From Symbiodinium natans (taxonomy: Eukaryota; Sar; Dinophyceae; Suessiales; Symbiodiniaceae), in NCBI GenBank assembly GCA_905221605.1, contig CAJNDS010002111.1:312565-376564 (forward strand): a stretch of DNA of 64,000 nt, read 5' to 3'. The notes under the pieces were generated by a model that searched no databases, was not told the DNA's origin, and worked only from the letters and a program-made list of their open reading frames with translations. This document shows positions 11,601-22,400 of the stretch, one piece after another. Positions within the stretch are counted from its first letter, which is position 1. Each line of letters begins with the position of its first letter. A program made the position numbers and the translations under genes.

Positions 11601-13348
11601 ATTGCAAGCAGGCTACCACCAGAGGAAGAACATGTACATGCTCAATGCATCAACTCTCCAGCCTCCGAGCATCTTGACTTTGTTGGACCAACCCTATCCC
11701 GATGCCCTAAACCCTAATTAAACCCAAAAGCAGCCACTCCCAGTAGAGGGCCCGGGCCAGTGGCACGGAGCCGCTCCTGAGCCGGGGCTCTCTTCATGTG
11801 CCCTTGGGAGGCGATTTAAGGCTCTGCACGGATTAGCGTCGATGATTAGGGCTCTACACGGATTAGGGTCGATGTTTATGTTGGGCTTGTTTGGTCATAC
11901 TACCTTTTCACGCACATATACATCTATGTATATATACACACATACAGATGGAGATATACATCTGTGTGTATGTATGTATGTATGTATGTATGTATGTATG
12001 TATGTATGTATGTATGTATGTATGTATGTATACATACATATGTATAAACTTGTGCGTGTGCATACACTCACAGCTTCCCTCGTCTTCCCTACTGAGACCC
12101 AGTAAGTCAAGGAGGGCCTGCGCCTCGCCTCCAGAATGCTTCGCCGGAATTTTAGGGGGTTTGGGCTCAGGGTTGTCCAACCACAGGCAGTTCGAAAGTG
12201 TGTTGCTGCTGTTTGCTGCAAAAACTGAGGGATCCGGAAACAGCCCTTGCTCTACTGCAGCTTCGCGCATCATGACGCAAGGATTCACGGCTTGCTAGAT
12301 GATCAGGATTGATCAGGATGGTTCTTGCGACGGATTCCAAAAACGTAAAGGGTCCGAGGTTTAGGCGACTGGCTTTCTCACAAGGAATCGGCGCACCATA
12401 TCAACAAAGAAGCAGCGTCGCGACATCCGCATGGGATTCTTGGGCACGGGATTGTACGCACAAGCTCTCGCACATGATGTTCCAAAGAGTAACGTCAGCA
12501 AGAAACGAAAAAGCACTGGGGAGGCACACTCCCTCCCGGATTTCGGGCCAAAAAAACAAAAAAGCCAGCGAACCATTTAGCAAAACTCGACATCTTCGCA
12601 AGTCTTCTGAAAGAAGCCAGCAGGGAAATCAGGCACTGGGCTCATCGTATCTACATGTTGCTGGCTGGGGAGGATTGTCGGAACGAGGGAGCCCCTGTGA
12701 CTTTTACATCTGGAGAGGGCCTGCGGCGGAAGCCTCAGGACGAACATAATATAACATAATCTAATCCAAGATAATATGATATGATATCATATGATATACT
12801 CTAATATAATATAGTATAGTACAACATAGTCTACTATTAGTGTAATATTATCTTACACTATATTATACGCTGAGCTGCTGCGGTCCTCCTCGACCCGCTG
12901 CTCGCAGGCGTCATTCTCAGCCTCCGGCGCTGAGCAAAAAAACCCTGGGCTCTTGGGAAAGGCTCCCCGTGTAATGTAGGGGGGCCTCAGTCATTAGAGT
13001 AGGGTTTTGGGGGGTTATTGTAGTATACTAGAATAAGGGTAACATAGGGGCCTCAATAATTAGAATAGGATTTTGGGTGGTCGGGGGGGTTGTTGTAGTA
13101 TGATTATAAGGGGCCATAAGGGACTAGTGTCAGTAATTCTTCCGACCCCTATAGCAATTGCTTCAGAGATCTGTCGGGAAACTCTGGCAAACCCTAAGCC
13201 CTAAACCCTAAACCCTAAACCCTAAGCCCTAAACCCTAAACCCTAAACCCTAAACCCTAAACCCTGAACCCTGAACCCTCAACAGTATCTCAGAGAGTCA
13301 GCCTGCAGTCGCTCGTTCTCCGCCTTCCAGACAGCTTCCTGGCCTGGG
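6962..13348 (-). CDS. Coiled-coil exon cluster, gene limits unknown
   Basis: Minus-strand islands in sense order: 13348-13285 ([16 protein letters not shown]), 12930-12880 ([18 protein letters not shown]), 10860-10800 ([20 protein letters not shown]), 10428-10362 ([19 protein letters not shown]), 9948-9903 ([15 protein letters not shown]), 9695-9555 ([19 protein letters not shown] followed by a very basic stretch), 8246-8208 (exactly 13 codons, [13 protein letters not shown], with TAG|G acceptor and GT donor), about 7575-7530 ([16 protein letters not shown]) and 7017-6965 ([18 protein letters not shown]). Heptad-like hydrophobic spacing suggests a coiled-coil structural protein. The basic exon could be a nucleic-acid or tubulin contact. 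No start or stop was fixed. Confidence 0.4.
8569..8990. repeat. Compound microsatellite
   Basis: (CA)n and (CG)n, then (CT)n, (CATA)n and (ATAAC/ATAAT)n pentamers. Long frames on both strands here are repeat translations. Confidence 0.95.
9145..9410. repeat. TTTAGGG array
   Basis: Heptamer array with TTTAAGG and TTTTGGG variants. Confidence 0.95.
9985..10100. repeat. Tandem repeat, period about 31 bp
   Basis: About four imperfect copies of TCTAGTAGTATAGACCC plus TA-GGGAT. Confidence 0.8.
10861..12879. other. Repeat-poor intergenic or intronic block
   Basis: Few telomere-type repeats. Plus-strand frames at 11073-11721 and 12309-12749 give protein-like but unrecognised text without consistent phase. 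A (TATG)n microsatellite is at 11950-12035, and an AT-rich stretch with ATAAT/ATGAT units at 12745-12865. Nothing else identified. Confidence 0.3.
11950..12035. repeat. (TATG)n microsatellite
   Basis: Perfect tetranucleotide run. A second long run is at 21790-21900. Confidence 0.95.
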
Positions 13349-14011
13349 CGCAAGGAGAAGGGAGCTTCTGTTTCTGTTGAAGGGTCACTGAAAGGTTCTT
13401 GAACCGCTTAAACCCTGAACCTTCAACCCCTCAACCCTAAGCCCCCAAACCAGGTCTCTGATGATAGCTTGCGGGTCATGGACTGTGAGGACGGGTTTTG
13501 GGGCGTAACGCGACGGGACTATAGTTGCGAAAGGCGCTCTAAGAATTGCGTCGGGCAGTGGACTGGCAAGGCCGTCATGATTCTTCATTCGTTGGGAGAG
13601 AACGAAGATATCGAGAAGAAGCCAGGAAAAAAGAAAAAACAAAAAAAACGATATGATGTTTCGCAACTCAAGTCAGCGAATCTTGAACGGAAATCATTTT
13701 GTGGGGGGCTAGACCAAGCCTCCGGGGCCAAATTCTTTGGGCATGGTGCGGACACCGACGTGATTTCGTTGCCCGATACATTTGCCATAGACAGAAGTCT
13801 TCGCACTGAACCTCACAAGATCAAAGGATCCCGAAACTCCCTGAAACCCGACTACCTGAAACCTAAATCATCAGCTTCACCGGGAGACCCTAAACTCAAA
13901 TGCTGGAGAAGTTCTCAACCTTAGTCTGCAAAGGTTACCCTAGGCAAAGCACCCCTCGACTGGCAACTGCACCTGAAGCTAAAGCCTCGGGGCCTCGGGG
14001 TTTGAGGTTGA

Positions 14012-14428
14012 GGGTTTAGTGTTGGGTTTAGGGTTTAGGGTTTAGGGTTTAGGGTTTAGGGTTTAGGGTTTAGGGTTTAGGGTTTAGGGTTTAGGGTTTA
14101 GGGTTTAGGGTTTAGGGTTTAGGGTTTAGGGTTTAGGGTTTAGGGTTTAGGGTTAGGTTTAGGGTTTAGGGTTTAGGGTTTAGGGTTTAGGGTTTAGGGT
14201 TTAGGGTTTAGGGTTTAGGGTTTAGGGTTTAGGGTTTAGGGTTTAGGGTTTAGGGTTTAGGGTTTAGGGTTTAGGGTTTAGGGTTTAGGGTTTAGGGTTA
14301 GGTTTAGGGTTTAGGGTTTAGGGTTTAGGGTTTAGGGTTTAGGGTTTAGGGTTTAGGGTTTAGGGTTTAGGGTTTAGGGTTTAGGGTTTAGGGTTTAGGG
14401 TTTAGGGTTTAGGGTTTAGGGTTTGGGG
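14012..14428. repeat. TTTAGGG array, longest in the window
   Basis: About 415 bp of almost perfect heptamers, with two places where a T is missing (GGGTTAGGTTTAGGG). Confidence 0.95.
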
Positions 14429-14429
14429 C

Positions 14430-15270
14430 ATATTTCCAGGATCCTGGGGCTGTCGTGTAGCCACAGCCAGCACGACACAGACTTGCGCTACCCTTCTGCA
14501 GAAGGCCTGAGAAGATCAACGGGATCTATTGAATAAAAGAGCGTGTTTGCGAGACCCTAGCACGGCCAACAACCAACGCACGACTTTCTCTGTACCTGAG
14601 CCAGCATGTGGGTACGAGTATATTGGGGCGGCCAATCTGGACTTGCCAGTTCGCTGATCGTGCGCGTGCGACTTTGGCACCGCGTCCCCCGCTGCCGGGC
14701 ACGTGACGAACCAAGCATGGGCTTCACAGGGTCAGAGCAGACTCACATGAAGCAGCCAAAGCGTCACCCTGGCACCAAGGCTTGTGGCACAGCACTGCAT
14801 GAGGCATGCCCTGGCAAGACGCGGCACGCTGCTGCTACTCATTGCTCTCTGGCCGGGGTCATGCGTACCAAACTAAGGCATCATGTGGGTCATGCGGCTA
14901 GTGCACGATACCTTGCCGCTGTCACAAAGTGGGGGCGCCTTCCGGCGGTCCATGATTTCCATAATGCGCGATGCAGTCTCAGCAACACCTGCATTGCTGG
15001 TGTCCTCAGGCCACAACACTCCCACTTTTCAATCCAGTCTCATGAAGCAGGTGCCCGTTCTCCTTAAAAATGCAAGTTAGCTAAGTTCGCGGCCAGTACC
15101 CTCGACCCCAAATCCTTCACCCGGTTGCTAGCTGAGCTGCAATGATTGGCCACTTCGGTCCCCGACGCCTGAGGTTTCGCGTCAGGCTTCATACTACTTT
15201 TTTTCGATGCACCTCCCCGACGCCTGCCATAAGGGTTTGGGGCTCACGGTGCTAGATTTAAGTCTTGGGC
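14430..15270. other. Spacer 3' of the PPDK-regulator gene
   Basis: No supported gene. A plus-strand frame (14606-15067) is open but unrecognised. CCCCGACGCCTG occurs twice in direct orientation, near 15160 and 15215, about 55 nt apart, just past the stop of the PPDK-regulator gene. Confidence 0.3.
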
Positions 15271-15274
15271 AGGC

Positions 15275-18132
15275 TCACTCTGACAAATGTCGTCCAAGGC
15301 TCAAATAGAAGTTCTTGATCCAGCTCACTTCCTTCTTGATGTTGTTCCTCAGTGCTCCAGCAGGTGACAGCTTAAGGCGAGTGGCAGTAGCGCAGCAGAG
15401 TCGCAAGTTCGCATACTCGGTGTTCTTTCGGTTGAACTGCTTCATACGCTGAGTACCTCGGGTGAAGCAATGGTGAGCAGGTGACAAGAGTTCACCATGG
15501 CAGCTCGCCGAGTGGCGAATGGCTTGAAGCCGCTCTGGCTTGATCTGCAAGGCAAAACATTTCATCTGATCGATCTGGAAAAGCTCCTGCAAAGCGCGCC
15601 CATCACCAACGTGAGTCGTCGCAAAAGGCCGCGAGCCACAGATGGACGCGCTAAATGCTCTAACCGAAGCAGTCCTTTGGTGGATCTTCATCCGGAATCA
15701 AAGGGTAGTTGGCCACCTGGATTGCTATCTCTGCGCTTCGGAAGTGTGGATTTCGAAAACGGGCCTTGAACCCTCTCTGCGCCAAGTAGAAGGACAAGGG
15801 AGTCTTGCCAGCCCGGGATGGTCCAATCAGCATGATGTCGCATTCGTCCCAAAGGTTCGGCAGCACCTGAGATGACTGGTGTCTGGCCTACCTTCCTGTT
15901 TTGTTTGGGCTCTGTTGGGACCTTGAAGGGACTGACACACAGACGTTCCCCTTCCGAGCTTCCCCATCGTCCACCTTCCGGGTGTATTCGATAGCCTTGA
16001 CCTTTGCAGGCAAGAGCTGAAGAGCTTCCTGGAAGGACAGTGAACAGTTGCTGGCTTGGTTTGGTCAAATATCTTGCGCATTCATGCTGAGGACCGGGCA
16101 ATTGTCATGTACTCGTCAGTGACGACTTGGTGCCGGCCGAAAATGCCACTGCGCTTGGCGCCAAATCGCTGCTCCAGAGAGCCCAGAAGCGGACCCCACA
16201 AGTCAATTCCTGCAGTCAGCAGTGGTTAAGTAGAGATCTCAGGAGCTCAGATCATGCCAATCCGGGTACGCTTCTCTACTGGGCTATGGCTGAATCATTC
16301 CCAGCTGCCCTCGACTTGGTGGTTCTTGCACTCGTCTATGACCACTTGATGCAGCTTGGGATCCATGAACGTGTACACCTTAGACCCAAGGGGAGACGGG
16401 CGGTCACTATATAAGAGTACACAAAAAGATAGAAAGAGAGAGAGAGAGAGATTCACACAGTTCGCTCTTCATGCTCTGGTGGTGCACGCGCTGGACGCGA
16501 CAACTGAGACTCAACCAGCACGGCCTTCTTCGAGCTGGCATCCGCAACAATCTTCTGGATCTCAGACTGAGATCTGATGAACCGGAAAACCGTCGTTCGA
16601 CTGCCCGCGCAAGTGGACCCGGAGCAATACTGAAACTGCTGGGCAGCAGTTCGCACGGATGCACTGGCTGACTCGCCGGTGCTGTCTGACAGGATGAAGA
16701 TGTCGACCATGTCACCCGGCAAACATGAAGCGCCATCCCCGTCTTCATCTTCGTCCTCGTCGTCCTCCTCATCATCATCAAAACCATCGTCTGCTTTCTG
16801 GGACATGATAACGGCATCGAAGCAGGTTCGATCCAGCTGCAAGAGTCGGCAGTCGCTCTCCGCAACGGCAGAACTTCGATGTGGGCTGTTGCCAAGCAAG
16901 CACTCGGCGCCGAAGTAACTCCTTGGTAGCCCAGGAACCATCTTATAATAAGGGCACCCTTTTTTGAGTTGGTTATTTTATAAGGGAACGAACCAGAACC
17001 AAAACAAAAAAAAGTAAAGGGTACCACTGGGCTAACAAGACTCCCACGGCTCGCTGCCACCCGTGGCATGGGCTTTTGAGGTCGCTCCAACCTGACGTCG
17101 CCCTGCCGGAGCGCCCTATATCAAGCTCAGTGAAACGCTACAACCCGGCCACCCTATTCTGATTAGAATACGGTCTTTGAGGGGGTGACTATAGCTAAAC
17201 TACAAAGGGGCCATAAGGGAAGTTTATTAGCAATTATTTTCGACCCCTATTTTATATCCGGACTTGCCCCCGGCCTCAGCGATAACGAGCATGCGGCTGT
17301 CCGGCTGCCCCTCCACCGCAAGGACATCGCCCTTGGCCGCCTGAGCTTCGAATGCACCCAGGGTTTCGGGTTTAGGGTTTAGGGTTTAGGTTTTAGGGTT
17401 TAGGATTTAGGGACTAGGGTTTAGGGTTTAGCATTTAGGGTTTAGGATTTAGGATTTAGGGTTTAGGGTTAGCACTTCTCTTAGCTCCCCGGCCAAACAA
17501 GTACAGTATCTCACCAATCTGCGCTCGCCTCTCCCCGAATGTGTTGCACTGGCCGCCCGCACCACGGAAGCTCAAGAGCTTACGATAACGGGGTGTGTAT
17601 GCGGGTGTGTGTGTGTGTGCGCCCATGAGCGCCCAATCTCTTCTTAAGCATCAGAATGTCTCGCGCCTTGATGGAGGTCATGGACTTGGCCAACTCCATG
17701 ATGAGGCCAGTGTTGCCCTTCCTTGACATGGAGGGGTGAGGTCGCGGAGTGAAGTCACGTCACGTCACTCAGAGGGCCCAGGGAAGGTCCGGGGAAGATT
17801 CGGCGCGCGGGCTTCATTCTGGGTCTTGGTGCATCGTGGAGTCTGTCGCACCTCTAGAACCTGCCCTGATCCACTGACAGTCCGGGCTTCTGAAGCACCA
17901 CCAGCTCCTTGACTTCCGGAAGGACCTGCCTAAGCAGCTCGATGTCCTCATCCGAGATTTGCACCTGCCGCAACCATGACAACATGCGGGCTTCCACCCG
18001 GTCCGCCGAAAAGATACAGCTGGGAGCTGAGGATAACTATCGAGAAAAAAAGGGGGGATTGAAGAAGCTTGAAGCTGGTGGGGCTGTGAAGAATCGACCA
18101 CACTAAGCAAAGAGAACGACTTCCACCCCCCC

Positions 18133-18210
<78 letters not shown>

Positions 18211-18269
18211 ACCCCCGGCAAGGTTCTTGTTGTCGCCTGGCCCTCGCCGTCAGAGGCGTCGGAGGCCAT
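15275..18269 (-). CDS. Cyclic-nucleotide-binding domain fused to pyruvate,phosphate dikinase regulatory protein (DUF299), 13 exons
   Basis: Exons: 18269-18220, 18019-17861, 17721-17633, 17345-17264, 16921-16516, 16378-16309, 16209-16100, 16028-15945, 15866-15765, 15716-15675, 15586-15506, 15448-15397, 15354-15275. They sum to 1407 nt, 468 residues, in phase throughout. Residues about 100-185 resemble a cNMP-binding fold: KGDVLAVEGQPDSRMLVIAEAG, then YFGAECLLGNSPHRSSAV with the phosphate-binding Arg, then LLQLDRTCFDAV. After a linker rich in D/E comes the kinase/pyrophosphorylase that switches PPDK on and off: ILSDSTGES, VYTFMDPKL, DLWGPLL, AIEYTRKVDDG, P-loop GPSRAGKTPLSFYLAQRG, VANYPLIPDEDPP, KPERLQAIR, NTEYANLR and KKEVSWIKN. 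The protein stops soon after this last motif, so the family's final SVEE-type helix appears missing or is on an unseen exon. The donor of exon 7 may instead be at 16124. The start ATG is provisional, because the frame stays open upstream. Confidence 0.9.
16922..17040 (-). mobile_element. Introner-like element, family CTTGGTAGCCCAG
   Basis: It ends exactly at the exon 5 acceptor of the PPDK-regulator gene (sense CCTGGGCTACCAAG|G). Its other end, near 17035, reads GGGTACCACTGGGCTAAC, an inverted relative. A similar pair of ends is at 51878-51985. The rest of this intron holds the G-rich GAATAATT-type unit (about 17160-17260). Confidence 0.55.
18128..18209. repeat. (CA)n microsatellite in PPDK-regulator intron 1
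   Basis: About 40 dinucleotide copies, between exons 18269-18220 and 18019-17861. On the sense strand it is a GT run close to the donor. Confidence 0.95.
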
Positions 18270-19167
18270 CAAAACGTGTCTTGGCCGGAGTCGGAGTCTG
18301 GAACTCGTCCCTGTTTTCGCAGCGTAAGGACCTCCAAAGGCTTTGCTTCGAAGTCTGCGGGCCCTCTCCCAAGGAAGGCGCCTGCCTCCGAGAAGAGCAC
18401 AAGCAAGGCCGATGGCCATGGGCTGGCGAGAGTGCTGCAGCCTCGCCTGCGGCACGCGCGGGATCGCGCGGGCTGCTTTGGGGCTGCAGACTGCCAAGAG
18501 CGAATACAGCAAGCTCCGGCAAGTTCTCTCATAGCCCCTGCATGGCCTAGAAGAAAGAAGAATTGGTTTTTTTGGGGGGGTCTTAAGCAACTACTCCAGT
18601 TGTCATACAGGCCTGCGGCTGCGATTGTCCTCTGCTCCTGGGCTGCAGCACACGCGCAGCCGGGATGGGCTCTGCCAGGCGCCATGGCTCCAGCATTTGG
18701 CCCTGCATCTCGCCGATTTTAAGACAATAAACACACAAAAAGACTGAGACCAATGAAGAATCTGAAGATGGGATGCCAAAGCCAGTGAGACTCAGGGGCT
18801 CTGTCTCTCCGAGGCCCCCGAATGGTCGCGTTCAGAACCCTTGAGGCTGTCCGTGGGTCTGCATGTTAGGGACGTTCGGGGCTCCAGCACAAGTATGCCC
18901 GTGGCACTGAAACGCTGCCGTAAACCCACAAAACCCGCGCAACCCCGAGCATGAGCCCCGACCCCTAAACCCCCGAAAACTCTCAAAAATCTCACCTTTG
19001 TGCCTGGCGTTCCAGTCGAACGACCTTCTCCTCCAAGCCCTGGACCTGCGAATTTGGCTTGAGGGATTGGGGGCGTTGGGGTTTTTGGATGGTTTAAGCA
19101 CTTGGGGAAGGAATTTGGCGTAGATCAAATAATGAGGTTGCAACAAGGGTCGCAAGAACAATGCAGC

Positions 19168-19215
<48 letters not shown>

Positions 19216-19275
19216 GATGATGATGAGGATGATGATGCTGATGATGCTGATGATGCTGATGATGCTGATGATGCA
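19168..19275. repeat. (GAT)n microsatellite
   Basis: Trinucleotide run with GCT interruptions every fourth unit at its end. Poly-Asp, poly-His and poly-Ser frames are artefacts. Confidence 0.95.
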
Positions 19276-19499
19276 ACGAAAACACAAGACACACCATCAC
19301 AAGAAGAAGAGGAAGAGCAGCCCTGATACGAGCAGAACAAAAGAATCGGAATCGCCCTCTACTAGGGAACCAGGGAATGAGGCACCCGATGCCACCCCCC
19401 TTAAACAGATGTACGGAGAGATAAGGTACCTAACCCTAAACCCGAGAACTAAGAACCCATAGGACAAAAGCCACCCAAAACATTCTCCCAAAGGCGGCC

Positions 19500-22400
19500 T
19501 GGATGAGCTGCGCCTTCATGCGATGCACCTCCAGCAGGAGCTCCGAGTTCTCCTGCAGCACAACCCAGGGTTTAGGGTTTAGGGTTTAGGGTTTAGGGGT
19601 TAGGGTTTAGGGTTTAGGGTTTAGGGTTTAAGGTTTGGGGTTTAGGGTTTGGGGTTTAGGGTTTAGGGGTTAGGGTTTAGGGTTTAGGGTTTAGGGTTTA
19701 AGGTTTGGGGTTTAGGGTTTGGGGTTTAGGGTTTAGGGTTTAGGGTTCAGGGTCTAGGGTTTAGGGTTTAGGGTTTAGGGTTTAGGGTTTAGGGGCCCTC
19801 AACTTTGGGATGTTCCCTCTTATACTCACAGTCCTTTGATAGGGATCCGAATACCCCCGTACCCCCTATCATGATCCCTGTTAAGGACTCTTGGTATAAG
19901 GGGGGAACATCCCAAAGTTGAGGGCCCCTAAACCCTAAACCCTATCATTTTGATCCTAAACCCTACATATTGTAGATCCTAAACCCTAAACCCTAAACCC
20001 TAAACCCTAAATCCTAAACCCTAAACCCTACATATTATAGATCCTAAACCCTAAACCCTACATCCTGAACTCCTACAAGCCCCCGAAAGCCACAAAAGCC
20101 AGCGACCTCGCCTTGCGGAGGCGCTCCTGGCCATTGCACTCTCTTGGGTTTAGGGTTTAGGGTTTAGGGTTTAGGGTTTGGGGTTTAGGGTTTAGGGTTT
20201 AGGGTTTAGGGTTTAGGGCTTTGGGCTTTAGGGTTTTGGGCTTTGGGCTTTGGGCTTTGGGCTTTGGGCTTTGGGCTTTGGGCTTTGGGTTTTGGGTTTT
20301 GGGTTTTGGGTTTTGGGGTGAGGCTTCCGGGTTTTTTTTGGGGGGGTGTTTGGGGGGTCGTTGGGTTTGAGGGTTTAGGGATAGGTTGTTTGGGGTTGTT
20401 TTGGATTTGAGGGTTTAGGGGTTTGGATTTTGGGGGTTGAGGTTTAGGGTTAGCGCGTCTGAGGATGCAAGGGCTTTAGGTTCCGGGTTTGGGTTGGTGT
20501 GTAGGTATTTGGTGCTTTTTTGAATAGCAGGTTTCGGGGGGCAAGGGTTCTAGGGTTCGATGACGTTTCTCGTGCTGAGGGGCTTGGAGTTTCGGGTTTC
20601 AGGGTTCGGGGTTTGGAGGCTTTGGGGTGGGTGTAGGCATTTTCGGGTTCTTTAGGGGTTTCAGGGTTTGGGGTTTGAGGGCTTCAAAGCTTAGGATTTA
20701 AGTGCCTTTGAGCACGGGCTGCCATGGACCGCACTTAGACTGCAGGTGTTGGGCGAGACTGTCGGAGCTCCGGGAACTAGCACGAGAAGATCCCTACAGG
20801 CATGACGCGCAATCAGAGCGATACCTTTTTCATCTAGACTTTCAAGATGCAAGTTAACCATGCCTGCGCACAAGAGTCCCAAAGTCTCAATCTTCAAAGC
20901 CTACCATCCTACTTAAGCCATCTTAGACCTACCAACCTGCCTCAATCCTCCATCAGCCCTTGCACCTCAGCCTGTAGAAGGCCGAAGAAGTCGGCTTCTG
21001 GCTCCTGGCCCAAGAATCTCTTGGGGGTTCATATGGCTACAGGCTTACGGCTTCATGAGCGGAATACTCTTCACACACGGCCACCACGCGAGCTATGGAA
21101 TGCTTTGAATGTTGCGCTTCTGATGCTGTCGTCAACGGTGTCGAGAGTTTGGCTTGGTTCACTGCGACCAGCTATGTGAAGCGAAAAACTTGGGTTCAGG
21201 TCCGCGGCACACGTGCACCTGATCTGCGGTATCACCGTTGTGAACTTCACCAAACACTCAAGCCTCCGAAGGTTTCCAAAGAGTTTCAGAGCCCTTGCAC
21301 CAACAAACGGGCTTACGGTCCCCCACGCTGTAAGGGTGAACACTGGAGGCCCAGAACGGGACCAGCATCTGCGACGGACGTAGAGCTGGACTTCAAAAAC
21401 CGAAACTTCTGGGTTGCCTTGCATCATGTGTTTAGGGTTTAGGGTTTAGGGTTTAGGGTTTAGGGTTTAGGGTTTAGGGTTTAGGGTTTAGGGTTTAGGG
21501 TTTAGGGTTTAGGGTTTAGGGTTTAGGTTTTAGGGTTTAGGGTTTAGGGTTTAGGGTTTAGGGTTTAGGGTTTAGGGTCCAAGAGACCCGACTCATCCCC
21601 AAGGGACGCCCTGGCCTCCCTGGCGGGCTCTACAAGGAGCTCGGACCTTGGCCTGCGCAAGGCGGTTTAGGGCTCAGGGCTCCCGAGTTGAGGGGTTGGG
21701 GTTCAGAGTTTAAGGCTTAGCTTTTGAGGCGAAACAAGTCCCACAATCCCTATCACCCAAAGGCCCAAACAGCAGTAGTGCGTATGTACGTGTACATGTG
21801 TGTATGTATGTATGTATGTATGTATGTATGTATGTATGTATGTATGTATGTATGTATGTATGTATGTATGTATGTATGTATGTATGTATGTATGTACGTG
21901 TATGTGTATGTATGTATATATATACACACATACATAGTATGGTGAATACAGCTGTATACAGAGGCTACATGTACACATGTTACAAACTGCTTCCTCAAAC
22001 CCCTCCCTGCCTCTAGCCACGCTGCAACAAAAGGGAAGGAGTCAAATCGAACCCTGCACCCCGGCCTCACGTCGATGTGCACGTTCCTCAGTGGAAGGGC
22101 TGTTGCACACCTAGTGAACCTAGCGTCAAGTCTCTGTTATGTGCCTGTTAATGGCTTTTATCTGCTCTGTTTGCCTGAACGGGGCTTCCAGTCTCATCAG
22201 CACTGTGGGGTTCCCCGTGAGGTGTGTAGGGCCCAGGCGTTCCGCCCCTGATGTCTTCGGATGTCCATAGGCCCGGAGACACCTGCCTGCAACTTACCGT
22301 GGTGCTTAGAAAAAAGGGGCACGGGGGACTCTACAGGGATACCGTCCTCCACCCCCCCTCACCGGAGAGGCAAAGGTTCAAAGTCGCAGCCCAACACAAG

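Noticed and set aside
14606-15067. 153-codon plus-strand frame
   Set aside because: No family signature, no repeat of codon bias seen in the real exons, and opposite strand to all recognised genes.
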